Program-made: the position numbers and the translations under genes | NCBI GenBank assembly: GCA_032821775.1 | Contig: JAVLRN010000002.1 | Span: 1,612,001 to 1,676,000 of the forward strand | Origin: Sanguinoderma infundibulare | Lineage: Eukaryota; Basidiomycota; Agaricomycetes; Polyporales; Polyporaceae | Direction: 5' to 3' | Length of the DNA stretch: 64,000 nt | Notes under the pieces: generated by a model | Databases searched by the model: none | What the model saw: only the letters and a program-made list of their open reading frames with translations | Told to the model about the DNA's origin: nothing | Shown: piece by piece, positions 23,711 to 33,229 of the stretch | How positions within the stretch are numbered: position 1 is the first letter of the stretch | Layout of the letters: the number at the start of each line of letters is the position of its first letter

Positions 23711-24125
23711 GGTTTGGAACAGAGTGAGACGTGGCGACAGCGATGGTGAAAGGCAGGGTGTGGGGGAGCCTGAGACGGTGGCAAGACAAACGGTGCGTGA
23801 TGTACTCGACCTGCAGTCGACTCTTGCCTGTCTTGGCAAGTCTCCCACATTCCCACAAGACGCCCACGTGACCGCTTGCTTGCCTTTGTCCAAACTTGTT
23901 CTTGCTTTTGTTCGCCTCCTCCTGCCAGAATTGTTCGCCGACTCTTGCCTGACTCGTTTGATATGGGCCATCTCAAGTCCTCGCTCCAGATTCTCATCGA
24001 TATCGATTGGACATCCAGACACAGTGTGTGATACGTATAAGTAATACCATGCATGCTTCAGACACGGACTGTTCGAGTCGTGGACTTTCCTGGACCCCCA
24101 TCAGCCCCACCTCACTTCCGCCGCC

Positions 24126-25984
24126 ATGGCTCCCCGACGCATCCCCCCCATCCCTAGCCATACCTATAGCTCTAGTCCCGACCCTCTTGATTGCATCGGA
24201 GATAGCTTGCCCAGCACCCCTCAAAGGTTCGAGAGCCCTGAAATCATGCTGCTATCCGGACGCCGCCGCGTTGGTCCAGCCCCATCCCGGACTCCTCCAG
24301 AGGATGGCGACAAGTCCTCTCACGCACCCGAGTCCGATCTTCCACTGTCCGACGGCGAAAGCTCTGACGACCGCCACAGTGCGCCCGTCGGGCCTCGGAG
24401 ACGACCCGGACGAGCTCCCCGGATCCCTCGTGCGGTCGATGAGGAGGACCACGACCCTCACCACAGCGACGCAGCGCCTGGGGAGACCGATGGCAACCCC
24501 GCGGACGGCGCAGCATTGATGTGGCTGCGTGCGGGTTCTTCCGATTCCCTCTGGCCTGAAACGCCTCCTCCGGTCCCTGCACTTGAGCTAGTGCAGCATA
24601 TCAACGGCACCGGCTCGGTATTCGTACCTTTCCGAGATGAACGCGAGTTCCCTCAACGGTTGCTGGATGCCGAGAAAGAGCTCGCTACACAGATCTCAGC
24701 CTCTCTTACTCATCCCAGCGATGAAGGACTCCATTCCGAAACCTTTCAAACACTCCTCGAAACCTTCCTCATTCCCCGTCTCACTGGATGCAACTCTCTG
24801 AACGATCGGTTCAAACCGCACCAATACAACCAGCTTCAAGCTAAAGCTTATCAGCTTCGGAGCCGCGCTGAACGAGACCCAGAACCAAGGTCATTCTTCC
24901 ATCACCCGACAGCCGCTGAATGCTCACTCATGTCTTTAAACCCAGTTCGTCCAAGAAGCGCAAGTCCAAGCAAGCGACGCTCGATCCCGACCCGAATATG
25001 CATGAGGTGAGCAGAGTCATACACATGATCGTCCACCACGACACTTACAGTGTCTACCAGGAAATTAAAGCCCAGAAGGAACGACGCATTCCGGACATCA
25101 CGACGAAGGTGATGTTCGAGGAGAAGGTCCCCGTCCCGGGCTCCCGTGGTTACCGCACGCAGTCTCGCGGTGGACCGAAGATGTGCATCACGGAGATCAA
25201 ATCGTTCGAGTGGGATGGCGACCAGGAGGGTCTTGACTCTGTCCTGCGAGCGGCGCTGTCAAAGGCTCACCACCAGAATTACGTCGCCGCTCAGCATCTG
25301 TTCAGGGAGGATGAGGTTTTGCGCCACGTTGCGAGCTTCGTGGGCACCCGGGCCCGCCTGGTCCTACGGCGAGTTCCACCGCGAGCAGTACCCGCTTCTG
25401 TTTCAGAAACCGCTGCCAGTGACGCCGCAGCAGGTGCTCGCCTGGGAGGAAGGTGAGGCTGTGGAGACTCCCCGGAAGGCGAAGAAGGCCAAGCGGCCTT
25501 CTTCCGCCGCAACCCGCAGGGACTCCAGCGAGCCTGAGGTGGGAGAATTGGACGGATCTGCTGCGGCTGACACCGTCGCCCCCCTGGAATATCTAGAGAC
25601 CCTGGGTGGGTACCCGCTCATGCCGCCCGTGGGCACGCCTCTCGAGGAGATCTTTTGGCGCGGCCACCCTGAGCCTGAAAGGAACGGGAAGAAAGTGCCG
25701 CGGGGGCAACACGCATTCCTCTACATCCTGGATCCGGATGGACGCACGTTCGAAGCGTTCGACGTCATCGTCGAGCGGATACGGGGTTGGTACACGGTGC
25801 AGAACAGCAACCCCGACTACCAGCTCAAGTTTGACCCCGACCCATACGAAGATGTCACATGCCCAGGTATGTTCGCTTGATGCATACGTGCTCGGTCTTC
25901 TTCTGACTAGGACGTGTGGCGTACAGCGACGGCGGCCAAGAAACAGAATGCGGCGGCGTAACAGGAGAATGCGAGATGTCATGA
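24126..25984 (+). CDS. Unknown protein, gene with an apparent one-base frameshift
   Basis: ATG at 24126. An acidic, Pro/Ser-rich N-terminus of about 135 residues is followed by a conserved-looking part: 'HINGTGSVFVPFRDEREFPQ', 'LETFLIPRLTGCNSLNDRFK'. A probable intron at about 24890-24950 (donor GTCATT is non-ideal) joins 'RDPEP' to 'SSSKKRKSKQATL', a basic nuclear-localisation-like stretch. The frame then runs to about 25340, where 'HVASFVGT' must shift by one base near a C/G run (25345-25365) to reach 'WSYGEFHREQYPLLF'. It continues through 'GQHAFLYILDPDGRTFEAFD' and 'IRGWYTVQNSN' to a final intron at about 25867-25909. The shift may be a sequencing error or a real mutation. Family not recognised; the repeated local pattern of 'WRGHPEPERNGK' suggests a structured C-terminal domain. 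Confidence 0.5.
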
Positions 25985-26401
25985 AAGAATTTGAACATCG
26001 CGAGTTGAGGTCGTAGGGTACTGCTGTACTGAATAGAACGCGAATCGAAATTGAGGCATATTAACATGACGGACGGTAGAGCCATGCTTTAACGTTGCTA
26101 CTTGTTGCGGACTTCTTCTTGACAATTGACCAGCCGCCGATCGTGAACAGACTGAATGGAGCCCAGCGCATCAAACCCGCCGCCGCATATCGCCCGTGGG
26201 CCGTTGTGACGCAAACGTAGGGCGATAGGGAGAGCGACGATGCACGGAAGCAGGGGTAATGTTCGCCGTTTATGCCTGCAGCCAAGGCTCGAGTCAAAAT
26301 GCCATCCAGAACCAAACATATTAATATACGAACGCAAGCCCGAGGAGCGGTGCCAAGCGACGTGACATCCACAGCTTGACAATGCACGCCCCCGCATCTA
26401 T
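25985..26401. other. Intergenic, convergent ends
   Basis: Between the stop of the plus-strand unknown gene and the dead orphan-family copy. No supported feature. Confidence 0.35.
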
Positions 26402-26865
26402 TCAGATATCGCCCAGCAACTCTGAAATCCGCCACCACGTAGGCTTCATCCCGAGCATCCTCCAGATCTAATCCGCATCCTCCTGCGAGACCCTGTTCAA
26501 GTATGTCTCCTTCTCGAGCGGAAACAAGCCGACGATAAGGACATGGTCGGTGACCTTGCCCCTTATCGTCGGGTTCAAATCCAAGGCTCGCTGAGGAAGG
26601 TACGCAATGTGGACGGAGAGGTCGGAGCTTTTGAACGATGCCGGGGATACATGAGGGCGAGGTAGGGCAGGGCAGTGACCGTCAGCTGGGTTTCTTCCAT
26701 CCATTTCGTCGTGGAGTCGGGCGATGAGCATCTTCTCAAGGACGACGTTATCGGCGTAGAAGCCATAGAACATATGGCCCTTGGCAGCCTCGACTTGGAG
26801 CCATTCGTCCGTCGACGGTACAGGTCTTCGGTCAACTTGCTAAGGTTGGGAGGCGGGATGTACAT
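26402..26865 (-). pseudogene. Orphan gene family, copy 2, decayed
   Basis: Clearly homologous to the genes at 23087 and 32174 ('MFYGFYADNVVLEKMLI', 'LPQRALDLNPTI', 'LIVGLFPLEKETYLNRVSQE', 'GMKPTWWRIS'), but broken. Within the conserved 'DEI' position there is an in-frame TAG (about 26471). Between 'RNPADG' and 'SSDLSVHIA' (about 26690-26620) the frame shifts out and back, so a short stretch is read in the wrong frame. The N-terminal exon is absent. It is the most diverged of the three copies, and the flanking block B sequence is not recognisable here, so it is older than the 23-kb/32-kb duplication. Confidence 0.8.
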
Positions 26866-28229
26866 CGGTAATCAACCAAGCCACGCGAATTTATTGATGG
26901 GGCCTCCAGACACCGCTCTGTAATATCTGTATGTATGCAGAGGTGGCTCAGATTGGACGTACGCTTTCAGGAACCATGCCTTCAGACGGTCAAGTTGTTC
27001 CACGCAATGTTCAAGTCGACATTGATCGCAGTCATCCGTTTATCGTTTGCAGTACAGACCCTCTTCGAATCCCGGGCCTATATCTGGGGACTCAGACTCA
27101 TCGATTCGGCGAGGGTTTCTCCCACACCCTCCAGCCCATCATCGACCGTTCGAGAGGAGGTCTGGATGGTAGGAGCAAGGAGTGCAAAGTTATCATCAGA
27201 TACCCTCCCAGTTGTGGCTCATTACGCCTCCTGTGCCGCACAAATGTCAGCCTGGAGAGATGACGACGGCAAGAAGGCTGTGACTGCGTGATTACGAGCT
27301 TGGCCGGTAAATGTTGGGCTTGTTGGAACATCGGACTACTGATTACTTCGATTCTGTCGAATGCTTGCGACAGATGTGTTGACGCTGTCATGTGGGACGA
27401 AGGGAGCACCCCGAGGGCCGGGGTGGAATGCTATGGCCACCACTGACCGTTAAAGACGTTCGAAGTTAAGGTCCTATCCCCAGGCGGGAGCAGAAGGGAG
27501 CAGAAGTCAGGGCGGGACTCGAGGTAAGAACAGCGGTGGAAATGCATCCTTGATGGAGCAGCTCAGTATTCTCAATGGGAGCATGTGTGCACGCAGTTCG
27601 CGCGTATTTTGGACTCCGGAATTTGCGATGTGGGGGGAAACCTGTCGCGATGATTGCACAGTTGCAGCATCCGGACAAACAGCATCAGTGATACTTTCAA
27701 AGATCGTGAAAACATATGATCGTCTCGACTAAATGTTGTGGAAGCTGCGAGCGTCTGGATTGCCTTATGTAGGGCGGTCGTGGCCGGCCCGTTGTCGCCT
27801 GGGATTCATCGGGAAAAGACATCGTAACTTGGCCCCACATACGTGCTCGTTGAGCCGGTTGGGTTTACAGAGGCAGAAGCAGTTGGTGGGCGGTCCCGCC
27901 ATCTTCACGACTACACACAGGCCTTCGGCACGGCATTTCGGGCGAGAACCTCACGAGGGAAAAGAGAGAAAGATGATGCAATTCAATATGATCTGGGGCT
28001 CTCCAGTCTCGTAGACATACAAAGAGTCAAGCCGCACTGAGGGATGAGTGATAGAACGCATACACCGGAAGTCGCCGCAAGCTATGAGTATGCGATCGGG
28101 TCGTAGTCTTGCAAGATATCCGCATGAGGGTAGGGGATCCGTCCGAGAAGGGATGTTGGTTGTTGGCAGTTCACGTACAAGTGGATGGGTGTCGGGTAGA
28201 CTCGTGGGGGACGAATGGGATGTCGGCAG
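26866..28229. other. 1.4-kb region with no supported gene
   Basis: Only short overlapping open frames in all directions; no splice-consistent coding stretch and no repeat that I can match elsewhere in the window. Confidence 0.4.
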
Positions 28230-29102
28230 TTAGATCGCGAAGATGGAGTGCTCGCACAGCGAGTCGCTCTCGTGGACAGTGAGGGTCCCGAGATTCCACT
28301 CGTGGTTGTCCTCATCCTCGAAATGAGAGCTGTCGCTGTCGCGGAATGAGTCATGGTCACAGTCGCTCGGGGCAGGGGAGCTGTCCTCGGAAGACGAGTT
28401 TGTAGGGAGCCCGAGGGTCGAGGCGGAGAACGAGGCAGAGATGGCGTAGATAAGGGCCGCATATCGCTCGCTGTTGATCTTGATGTCACCGAGGTCGATC
28501 TTGTAGTCGTCCGAGGAGAAAGAGGCGTCTGGCTTGCGCACTGCCGGCGCGTTGACGACACAGGAAATAGGCGTCTGCGCCCCACGGGAGAAAGCCGGGC
28601 TTGTCGTCCCACTGGTGAGAGAGGGGGCCGATGCTTCCAAAGAGCCATCCTCAGCGTGCTTGGACGTGGGGGGAACGTCACAGTGGTCGTCCTCAAGCGG
28701 GTCGTGGTCCAGAGTGGCGAGAGTCTCGTTAGAGTCGAACGCGAACCACTTCGTCTCCTTCTTGGCAGGGGACTGAGACTTCGCGCGATGTTTCCCCACC
28801 ATACGTTGAACCCAGGAGTCCGACGATGATCGAGCGGGAGACGCAGTCACGGGGAAAGGGAGGACCGGACAGCTTGAAGACGCCGCGGGAGTAGCGTCTT
28901 GAATCTTCTCAACCGGGATTTCAACCTGGACTTGGGCCTCCACCTGAGTAGTGGGTGGGACAAGAAGTCGGAGGCGACGACGACGAGCGAAAAGGACCCA
29001 GGTGGTGATAGCGGCGAGGACGGTCACGAACACCACGAATACCAGGGCGATGGCAGTCACGCCGGAGAGGGGACGGGTGGCCTGTGCGACGACGGAAGCC
29101 AT
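28230..29102 (-). CDS. Single-pass membrane protein with long Ser/acidic cytosolic tail, intronless
   Basis: A single open frame of 290 codons from ATG 29102 to the stop at 28230. Residues about 13-38 are a strong membrane segment ('VTAIALVFVVFVTVLAAITT' and on) followed by 'FARRRRLRLL', a basic stop-transfer signal that orients the tail to the cytosol. There is no cleavable signal; this looks like a type III/signal-anchor protein. The remaining 240 residues are hydrophilic, with Ser/Pro-rich and acidic stretches ('SSSEDSSPAPSDCDHDSF') and a possible kinase-target character. Family not recognised. Its start codon is 200 bp from that of the divergently transcribed RRP42 gene, so the two likely share a bidirectional promoter. 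Confidence 0.65.
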   Translation of the reverse strand: MASVVAQATRPLSGVTAIALVFVVFVTVLAAITTWVLFARRRRLRLLVPPTTQVEAQVQVEIPVEKIQDATPAASSSCPVLPFPVTASPARSSSDSWVQRMVGKHRAKSQSPAKKETKWFAFDSNETLATLDHDPLEDDHCDVPPTSKHAEDGSLEASAPSLTSGTTSPAFSRGAQTPISCVVNAPAVRKPDASFSSDDYKIDLGDIKINSERYAALIYAISASFSASTLGLPTNSSSEDSSPAPSDCDHDSFRDSDSSHFEDEDNHEWNLGTLTVHESDSLCEHSIFAI

Positions 29103-29301
29103 AGAGAGGATGCGGGTGAAAGGGAGGGGATGGTGGAGGGATTGGAGTAGAGGCAGGTGCTGAACAAGAGTGAAACCGGACGTCTGAAGTATGTTTCTTG
29201 GGGAGGCTGACTGCCAGTGCCAGCCCCAGAACCCCGGCTGGATCTGAATCGATGGTCGTCAGCAACCATGGCGGAGATAGAAGGCGAATAATCGATAGCA
29301 T

Positions 29302-30703
29302 ATGCTTCCAGAGCCCTTCCGCCAGGTCGGCAAAGAGCATATTGGAAGAGAGGAATGGATGAGCTTTGGAGGAGGCGGAGGAGGAGAGCACAGTGACGAT
29401 CCTGAATATGGAAACCGTAACGCCCGACCGCAAGCGAGATCACCGTTCATCACGTCCACGACGCTTTTCCATCCTGGTCTCTTGAGCTGCAGCTTCGACT
29501 ATTTTGCATCTCCCTTTCGTCGGCAATATGGCAACAGCTCCAAGTCAGAGCGTGCATTTATCCAGGCATCTCTCCAGACAGCGCCACCACTGCGGGCTGA
29601 TGGGCGGTCTTTACTCAACTTCCGGATAGTCTTGCTTGAGACCAGCGTAGCACCTCTGGCTAATGGGAGTGCGAGGCTCAACATCGAAAAGGCGGCTCGC
29701 GAGGGCGGAGGAGGAATGGAGATTTTGGCTGCCGTCAAGCTCGAGGTCGAGGATGTCGGATCTGCTGACGGGATGGATGGAGGCAGAGTGATTTGTTCGG
29801 TTACATGGTACGTGATCCCCTGCGATCTATACACTCTGAGCATTCAATATTCGAAAGATAGTTCGCCGTCTGCATATCCCCATCTCTCCTCCAACGCGCT
29901 GGACGAGCTCCAGCATGACCTCACCGTCTTCCTTCACCAAACATTCGCGCACCCCTCTCTTCACCCGTCGAATCTCACAATCATGCCTGGACGACAAGCG
30001 TGGCTGCTCAACCTTGACATGCTCATCCTCACCGACTCTGGGAACGTCGTCGATGCGCTCTTCATGGCCGCGAGGGCGGCTCTATGGGACACAAAGGTGC
30101 CGCGGACGCGCCCCGTAGAGTACCGGGCTCCGGAAGGCTCCAAGGCTGCAGCGAAGGAGATCGCAGTCTCGATGGACGTAGACCAGGGAACGAGCGGATT
30201 CGATACACGCGAGATGGCGAGGACCGCGGCAGACTTCGAGCTTCCCGACTACTGGGACGAGGGAGAAATTTTGAAAGGGCAGGAACGGTGGCCTGTCTGC
30301 GTTACTCTCAACCTGGTGCGTGCTCCCTCTTCTTTCGGCTCTGCATGTATGCATTTACAACGCAGGTATCCCGCAGCTACCTCCCGTCTACCTTCTCGAC
30401 GCCACACTCACCGAAGAAGCATCAATACCCCTTCGTCTTCACCTGGCGTTCTCTTTCCCTCCTTCTGCTCCTCCAACGCTACAACTCATGCGTGTATCTG
30501 GTCCTGGAGAGGTGGATTTGGCATTGCTCAAGTCTTGCATCGCAGTTCGTCTCTCATCGTCTTCGCCTGTATGCATGCTGACCCACGTTTAGGATGGCGA
30601 GAAGTATGCAAGCGAGTTGTTCTCAGCTCTAGAATCCAAACTCCGCGAAGAGGACGTTAGAAGGAACGCTATGGCTAGAGGCGGATTTGCCGCACTCCGG
30701 TAG
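29302..30703 (+). CDS. RRP42: Exosome complex subunit RRP42 (EXOSC7-like), RNase PH fold
   Basis: A core ring subunit of the RNA exosome, which degrades and trims RNA from 3' ends in nucleus and cytoplasm; eukaryotic ring subunits are catalytically inactive. Homology starts near 29539: 'SERAFIQASLQTAPPLRADG', 'VAPLANGSARLNIEK', 'EILAAVKLEVEDV'. An intron at about 29808-29862 precedes 'SAYPHLSSNALDELQHDL', 'LTIMPGRQAWLLNLDMLILT', 'DALFMAARAALWDTKVPRTR' and 'WPVCVTLNL'. An intron from 30316 to about 30378 leads to 'LPPVYLLDATLTEEASIPLR'. A last intron (30545-30592) precedes the final exon, ending 'RGGFAALR' at the TAG 30701-30703. The start is uncertain: the frame is open back to an ATG at 29302, which would add about 75 non-conserved residues. 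The true start may lie in a small upstream exon. Confidence 0.88.
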
Positions 30704-30809
30704 ACCGTTTACAACAGTGACGATATCAAAAGTATGACAAATATGTACACTGTACGTTTTTCCTAGCTTGATTCCGCCTGCTTCGCATGCTCTCGCTCGT
30801 ACATGCTTG

Positions 30810-31236
30810 CTACTTCTCCGTGTGTGCGTACGGCTCTGGGGCGTCGGGGGAGCCGTAGAGGGAGTAGTCGTGGATCGCGTACGCGGTATTCGTCCATTGC
30901 GTCCCCGCATCCTCGGGGAAGCCAGAGAAGTCCGTCGCGTATACGCTCCCGTCTAGGAAGAGGATATGGTCCGGGTCATTGCTGCGCGGACGCCATCGTA
31001 GAAGTTGCTGAGCCTGCTGTGCTGCTCGTAGGCCGGCTCGTTTATAGGGCTGTAGCCTGCGATCCACTGGGCAAGGGGCACCCCCATGAACGATTCAGCT
31101 ATCCCTTCCCCGTTCGTGAACGAGCAGTGGTTCACCTTTTCGTCCTTGTAGTGCTTGACGATGCCGCCTGTTATACAAGCTATCAGACCTATTTTTCTTC
31201 GCTAGGCCTCGAGGTGACTGGGGACTGACATGTGCA
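30810..31236 (-). pseudogene. Glycoside hydrolase family 5 relic
   Basis: The C-terminal half of a GH5-type (beta/alpha)8 hydrolase. 'WIAGYSPINEPAYEQHSRL' (about 31062-31005) carries the N-E-P acid/base motif, followed by 'FYDGVR' and, after a frame break near 30995, 'NDPDHILFLDGSVYATDFSG' and 'AYAIHDYSLYGSPDAP' to a stop at 30810. No intron can explain the break, so a one-base change is likely. The 5' half, including strands 1-3 of the barrel, is missing: upstream of about 31236 the sequence turns into duplicated mosaic DNA. The second catalytic Glu is also absent. It is not expected to make an active enzyme. Confidence 0.7.
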
Positions 31237-31362
31237 CGCGGCCAATGATGGGCGTCTGCGCCACATACGTAGCTGACCCGTGCGGCTTGCAGTATGTACG
31301 CGTCTGGGGCTTCGCTCCCGTGTTGTCGCGCACCTCTCGTCGCTCCTATTCCACGACAACGC
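31237..31362. repeat. Mosaic junction: fragments of two other loci fused
   Basis: At about 31299-31321 there is a copy of the 'QTRT'-coding piece of the orphan gene (compare 23559-23583 and 32638-32663). Directly after it, 31331-31358 matches 28 of 28 bases of 18056-18083, the 'LSWNRSDER' exon end of the truncated DUF6533 gene. Block A copy 2 begins four bases later. Confidence 0.75.
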
Positions 31363-31576
31363 TGGTTGCAGCAAATTCATCTAATATGAGCATCGAGGAC
31401 ACGCAACATACAGTAGAACGTTCACCTGTCGAGGCCATAATGCAGTAGTTCTCGGCGACTTGCCTAGATACCACTGTACATCAACAACGGCTAAGTCTTG
31501 CGGACGAAAGAACATGGAACATACATGATAGGATACGCCTCGCGTATCGCCCCTCCATAATCGCTACTCATCACCA
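31363..31576. repeat. Duplicated intergenic block A, copy 2
   Basis: Direct copy of 19808-20018, with the same inverted repeat GATACGC-CTC-GCGTATC at 31532-31548. Here block A is followed after only 40 bp by block B, whereas on the left the two are 2.5 kb apart and the lactonase gene lies between. Confidence 0.85.
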
Positions 31577-31615
31577 GAGAGAGCCGAGGGGCCTGCCAGC
31601 GCCGGAGGGACTGCA

Positions 31616-32663
31616 AGAGTGGCGACATGGTGAGTCGTACAGTAGCAAACAGAAATCCGCATCGTGGCGATTGGGACAAGGTTGAGGGCGGTTGTGGCGA
31701 CGGCGTATACACAACTTACGTCGAAGAACGAGGTTCCAACTTGCCTTCCTAGTCGAGAAAGGCCTGTTCTACGTAACACCAGCTCCTCTCCGACGATTCC
31801 CCGCACAAAGGTCCTCACCAAACGTTCGTCCACCAGAAATCTAGACGCAGGCTCAGAGGTGTGGAAGGCGTTGTGTAGGATTGCGCGATACACCATGATT
31901 TCACCGAAAGGCGATAAACCTTCGTCTTAACGTCAACGCTCGTAGACAGCATAGGCCGACGTTTCACCGTCAGTACAACTCATAGTTGAACGAAAACGTA
32001 CTTGGGCCGTACAGCTAATTTACAGGCATATGCACGACGCGAATATGGAGCCTCGGGATGTGGCGACAAACATGATAGGATGAGCATGGGATCTACCCAA
32101 CCTGAATAGCTGACGCTCGGCCTCAGCATGCGGAAGATCGACAGAAAGTAGCAAGATACGCACCAAAGGCTATTCAGATATTATCCATTCGTTGTGAAAT
32201 CCTCCACCACGTAGGCTTCATCCCCATCATCTTCTCGATCTCGTCCGCATCCTCCTGAGAGATCCTGTCGAAGTACGCCTCCTTCTCGGCCGGAAACAAG
32301 CCGAGGATAAGGACATGGTCATCAACTTCGTCCTCAATCGTCGGGTTCAAATCCAACGCTCGCTGAGGCAGGTATGCGACATGTAGGGAGAGGTCGGGGC
32401 GTTTGAACCGTCGGCGAAGATACATGAGAGCGAGATAGAGCAGGCCGCCGTCGGCTGGATTTCTGCCCGTCATTTGTTCGTGGAATTGGGAGATGAGCAT
32501 CTTCTCAATGACGAGGTTGTCGGCGTAGAAGCCGTAGTACATGGAACCGCCGTCGGCCTTGACTTCTAGCCATTCGTCCAGGGGCGGTAGCGGCCTGGGG
32601 TCGACTTGCCAACGTTTGGAGGCGCGATGTACATCCGTACGCGTCTGGGGCTTCGCGGCTCCC
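31616..32663. repeat. Duplicated block B, copy 2 (contains most of the orphan gene at 32174)
   Basis: Direct copy of 22516-23583. The gene part is better conserved than the flanking part. Small indels distinguish the downstream halves. Confidence 0.85.
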
Positions 32664-32781
32664 GTGTTGTCCCGTGGTTGTCCCGTGGTTTGGACTGCTT
32701 CGTCGAGCTGGACGATTTGAGCCTGAGTGCGCTGCTGTTCGAGGTCAAATTAGAAAGTCTCACCAAGCGTTTCGACTCCAT
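32174..32781 (-). CDS. Orphan gene family, copy 3 (unknown function)
   Basis: The body (about 32665-32174) is fully open: 'PQTRTDVHRASKRWQVDPRP', 'LDEWLEVKADGGSMYYG', 'NLVIEKMLISQFHEQMTGRN', 'YLALMYLRRRFKRPDLSLHV', 'LPQRALDLNPTIEDEVDDHV', 'KPTWWRISQRMDNI'. It lacks the small insertion of copy 1 and is the cleanest copy. The N-terminus is less sure: ATG 32781 gives 'MESKRL', and a very short intron (41 nt, GTGAGA..TCAG) would join it in frame to 'AQIVQLDEAVQTTG'. This N-terminus differs completely from that of copy 1, so the two copies acquired different first exons. Function unknown. Confidence 0.6.
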
Positions 32782-33229
32782 TATGTTCAGGTTCAGTTTT
32801 GATTCAGTTCAACTCGGCGGTTGAGGTCAAACATTGAGCTGGTTGAAGCCGACACGTCAATTTCAGATCAGCAGGTTTGGTGGACATCCAAACTCCGCTG
32901 TGGCTGAAACCCGCGGCCCGGCCTGGCCTGTCGCGTTCGCTGAGCGCTGTGACGATGGCCCCACGAGCAGAGCAAGCTGTATGTCATGTCACGTTAGGCC
33001 TTATGGGCATCGTACGTCGCGTGTCTCGCGTCCGAAATGCTATTCTGTATCGTTATTAGCATGTTCCCTCAACACCATGCCTCCATTTCCCGACCGCCCA
33101 TGGTATGCTTTCTTGAAGATATAACCCATCGCTCCGTGCCCTTATCCTCCCTGCAGCATGCTCAGCCTCAGTATGCTCGGTCCCTGCCGTGATCCTTGGA
33201 CGGAAGTTCATCAAGCGCGTACAGCTGCT
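32782..33229. other. Intergenic
   Basis: Upstream region of orphan copy 3 and 3' region of the DUF6533 gene. No supported gene. Confidence 0.35.

Noticed and set aside
25006..25050. Intron with GTGAGC..ACAG borders in the unknown gene at 24126
   Set aside because: Its removal (44 nt) leads to an immediate stop, while reading through keeps a good frame.
27098..27409. Candidate C-terminal exon of another DUF6533 gene on the minus strand
   Set aside because: Lacks the 'LDLRG' and 'VGNLGA' landmarks found in all true copies.
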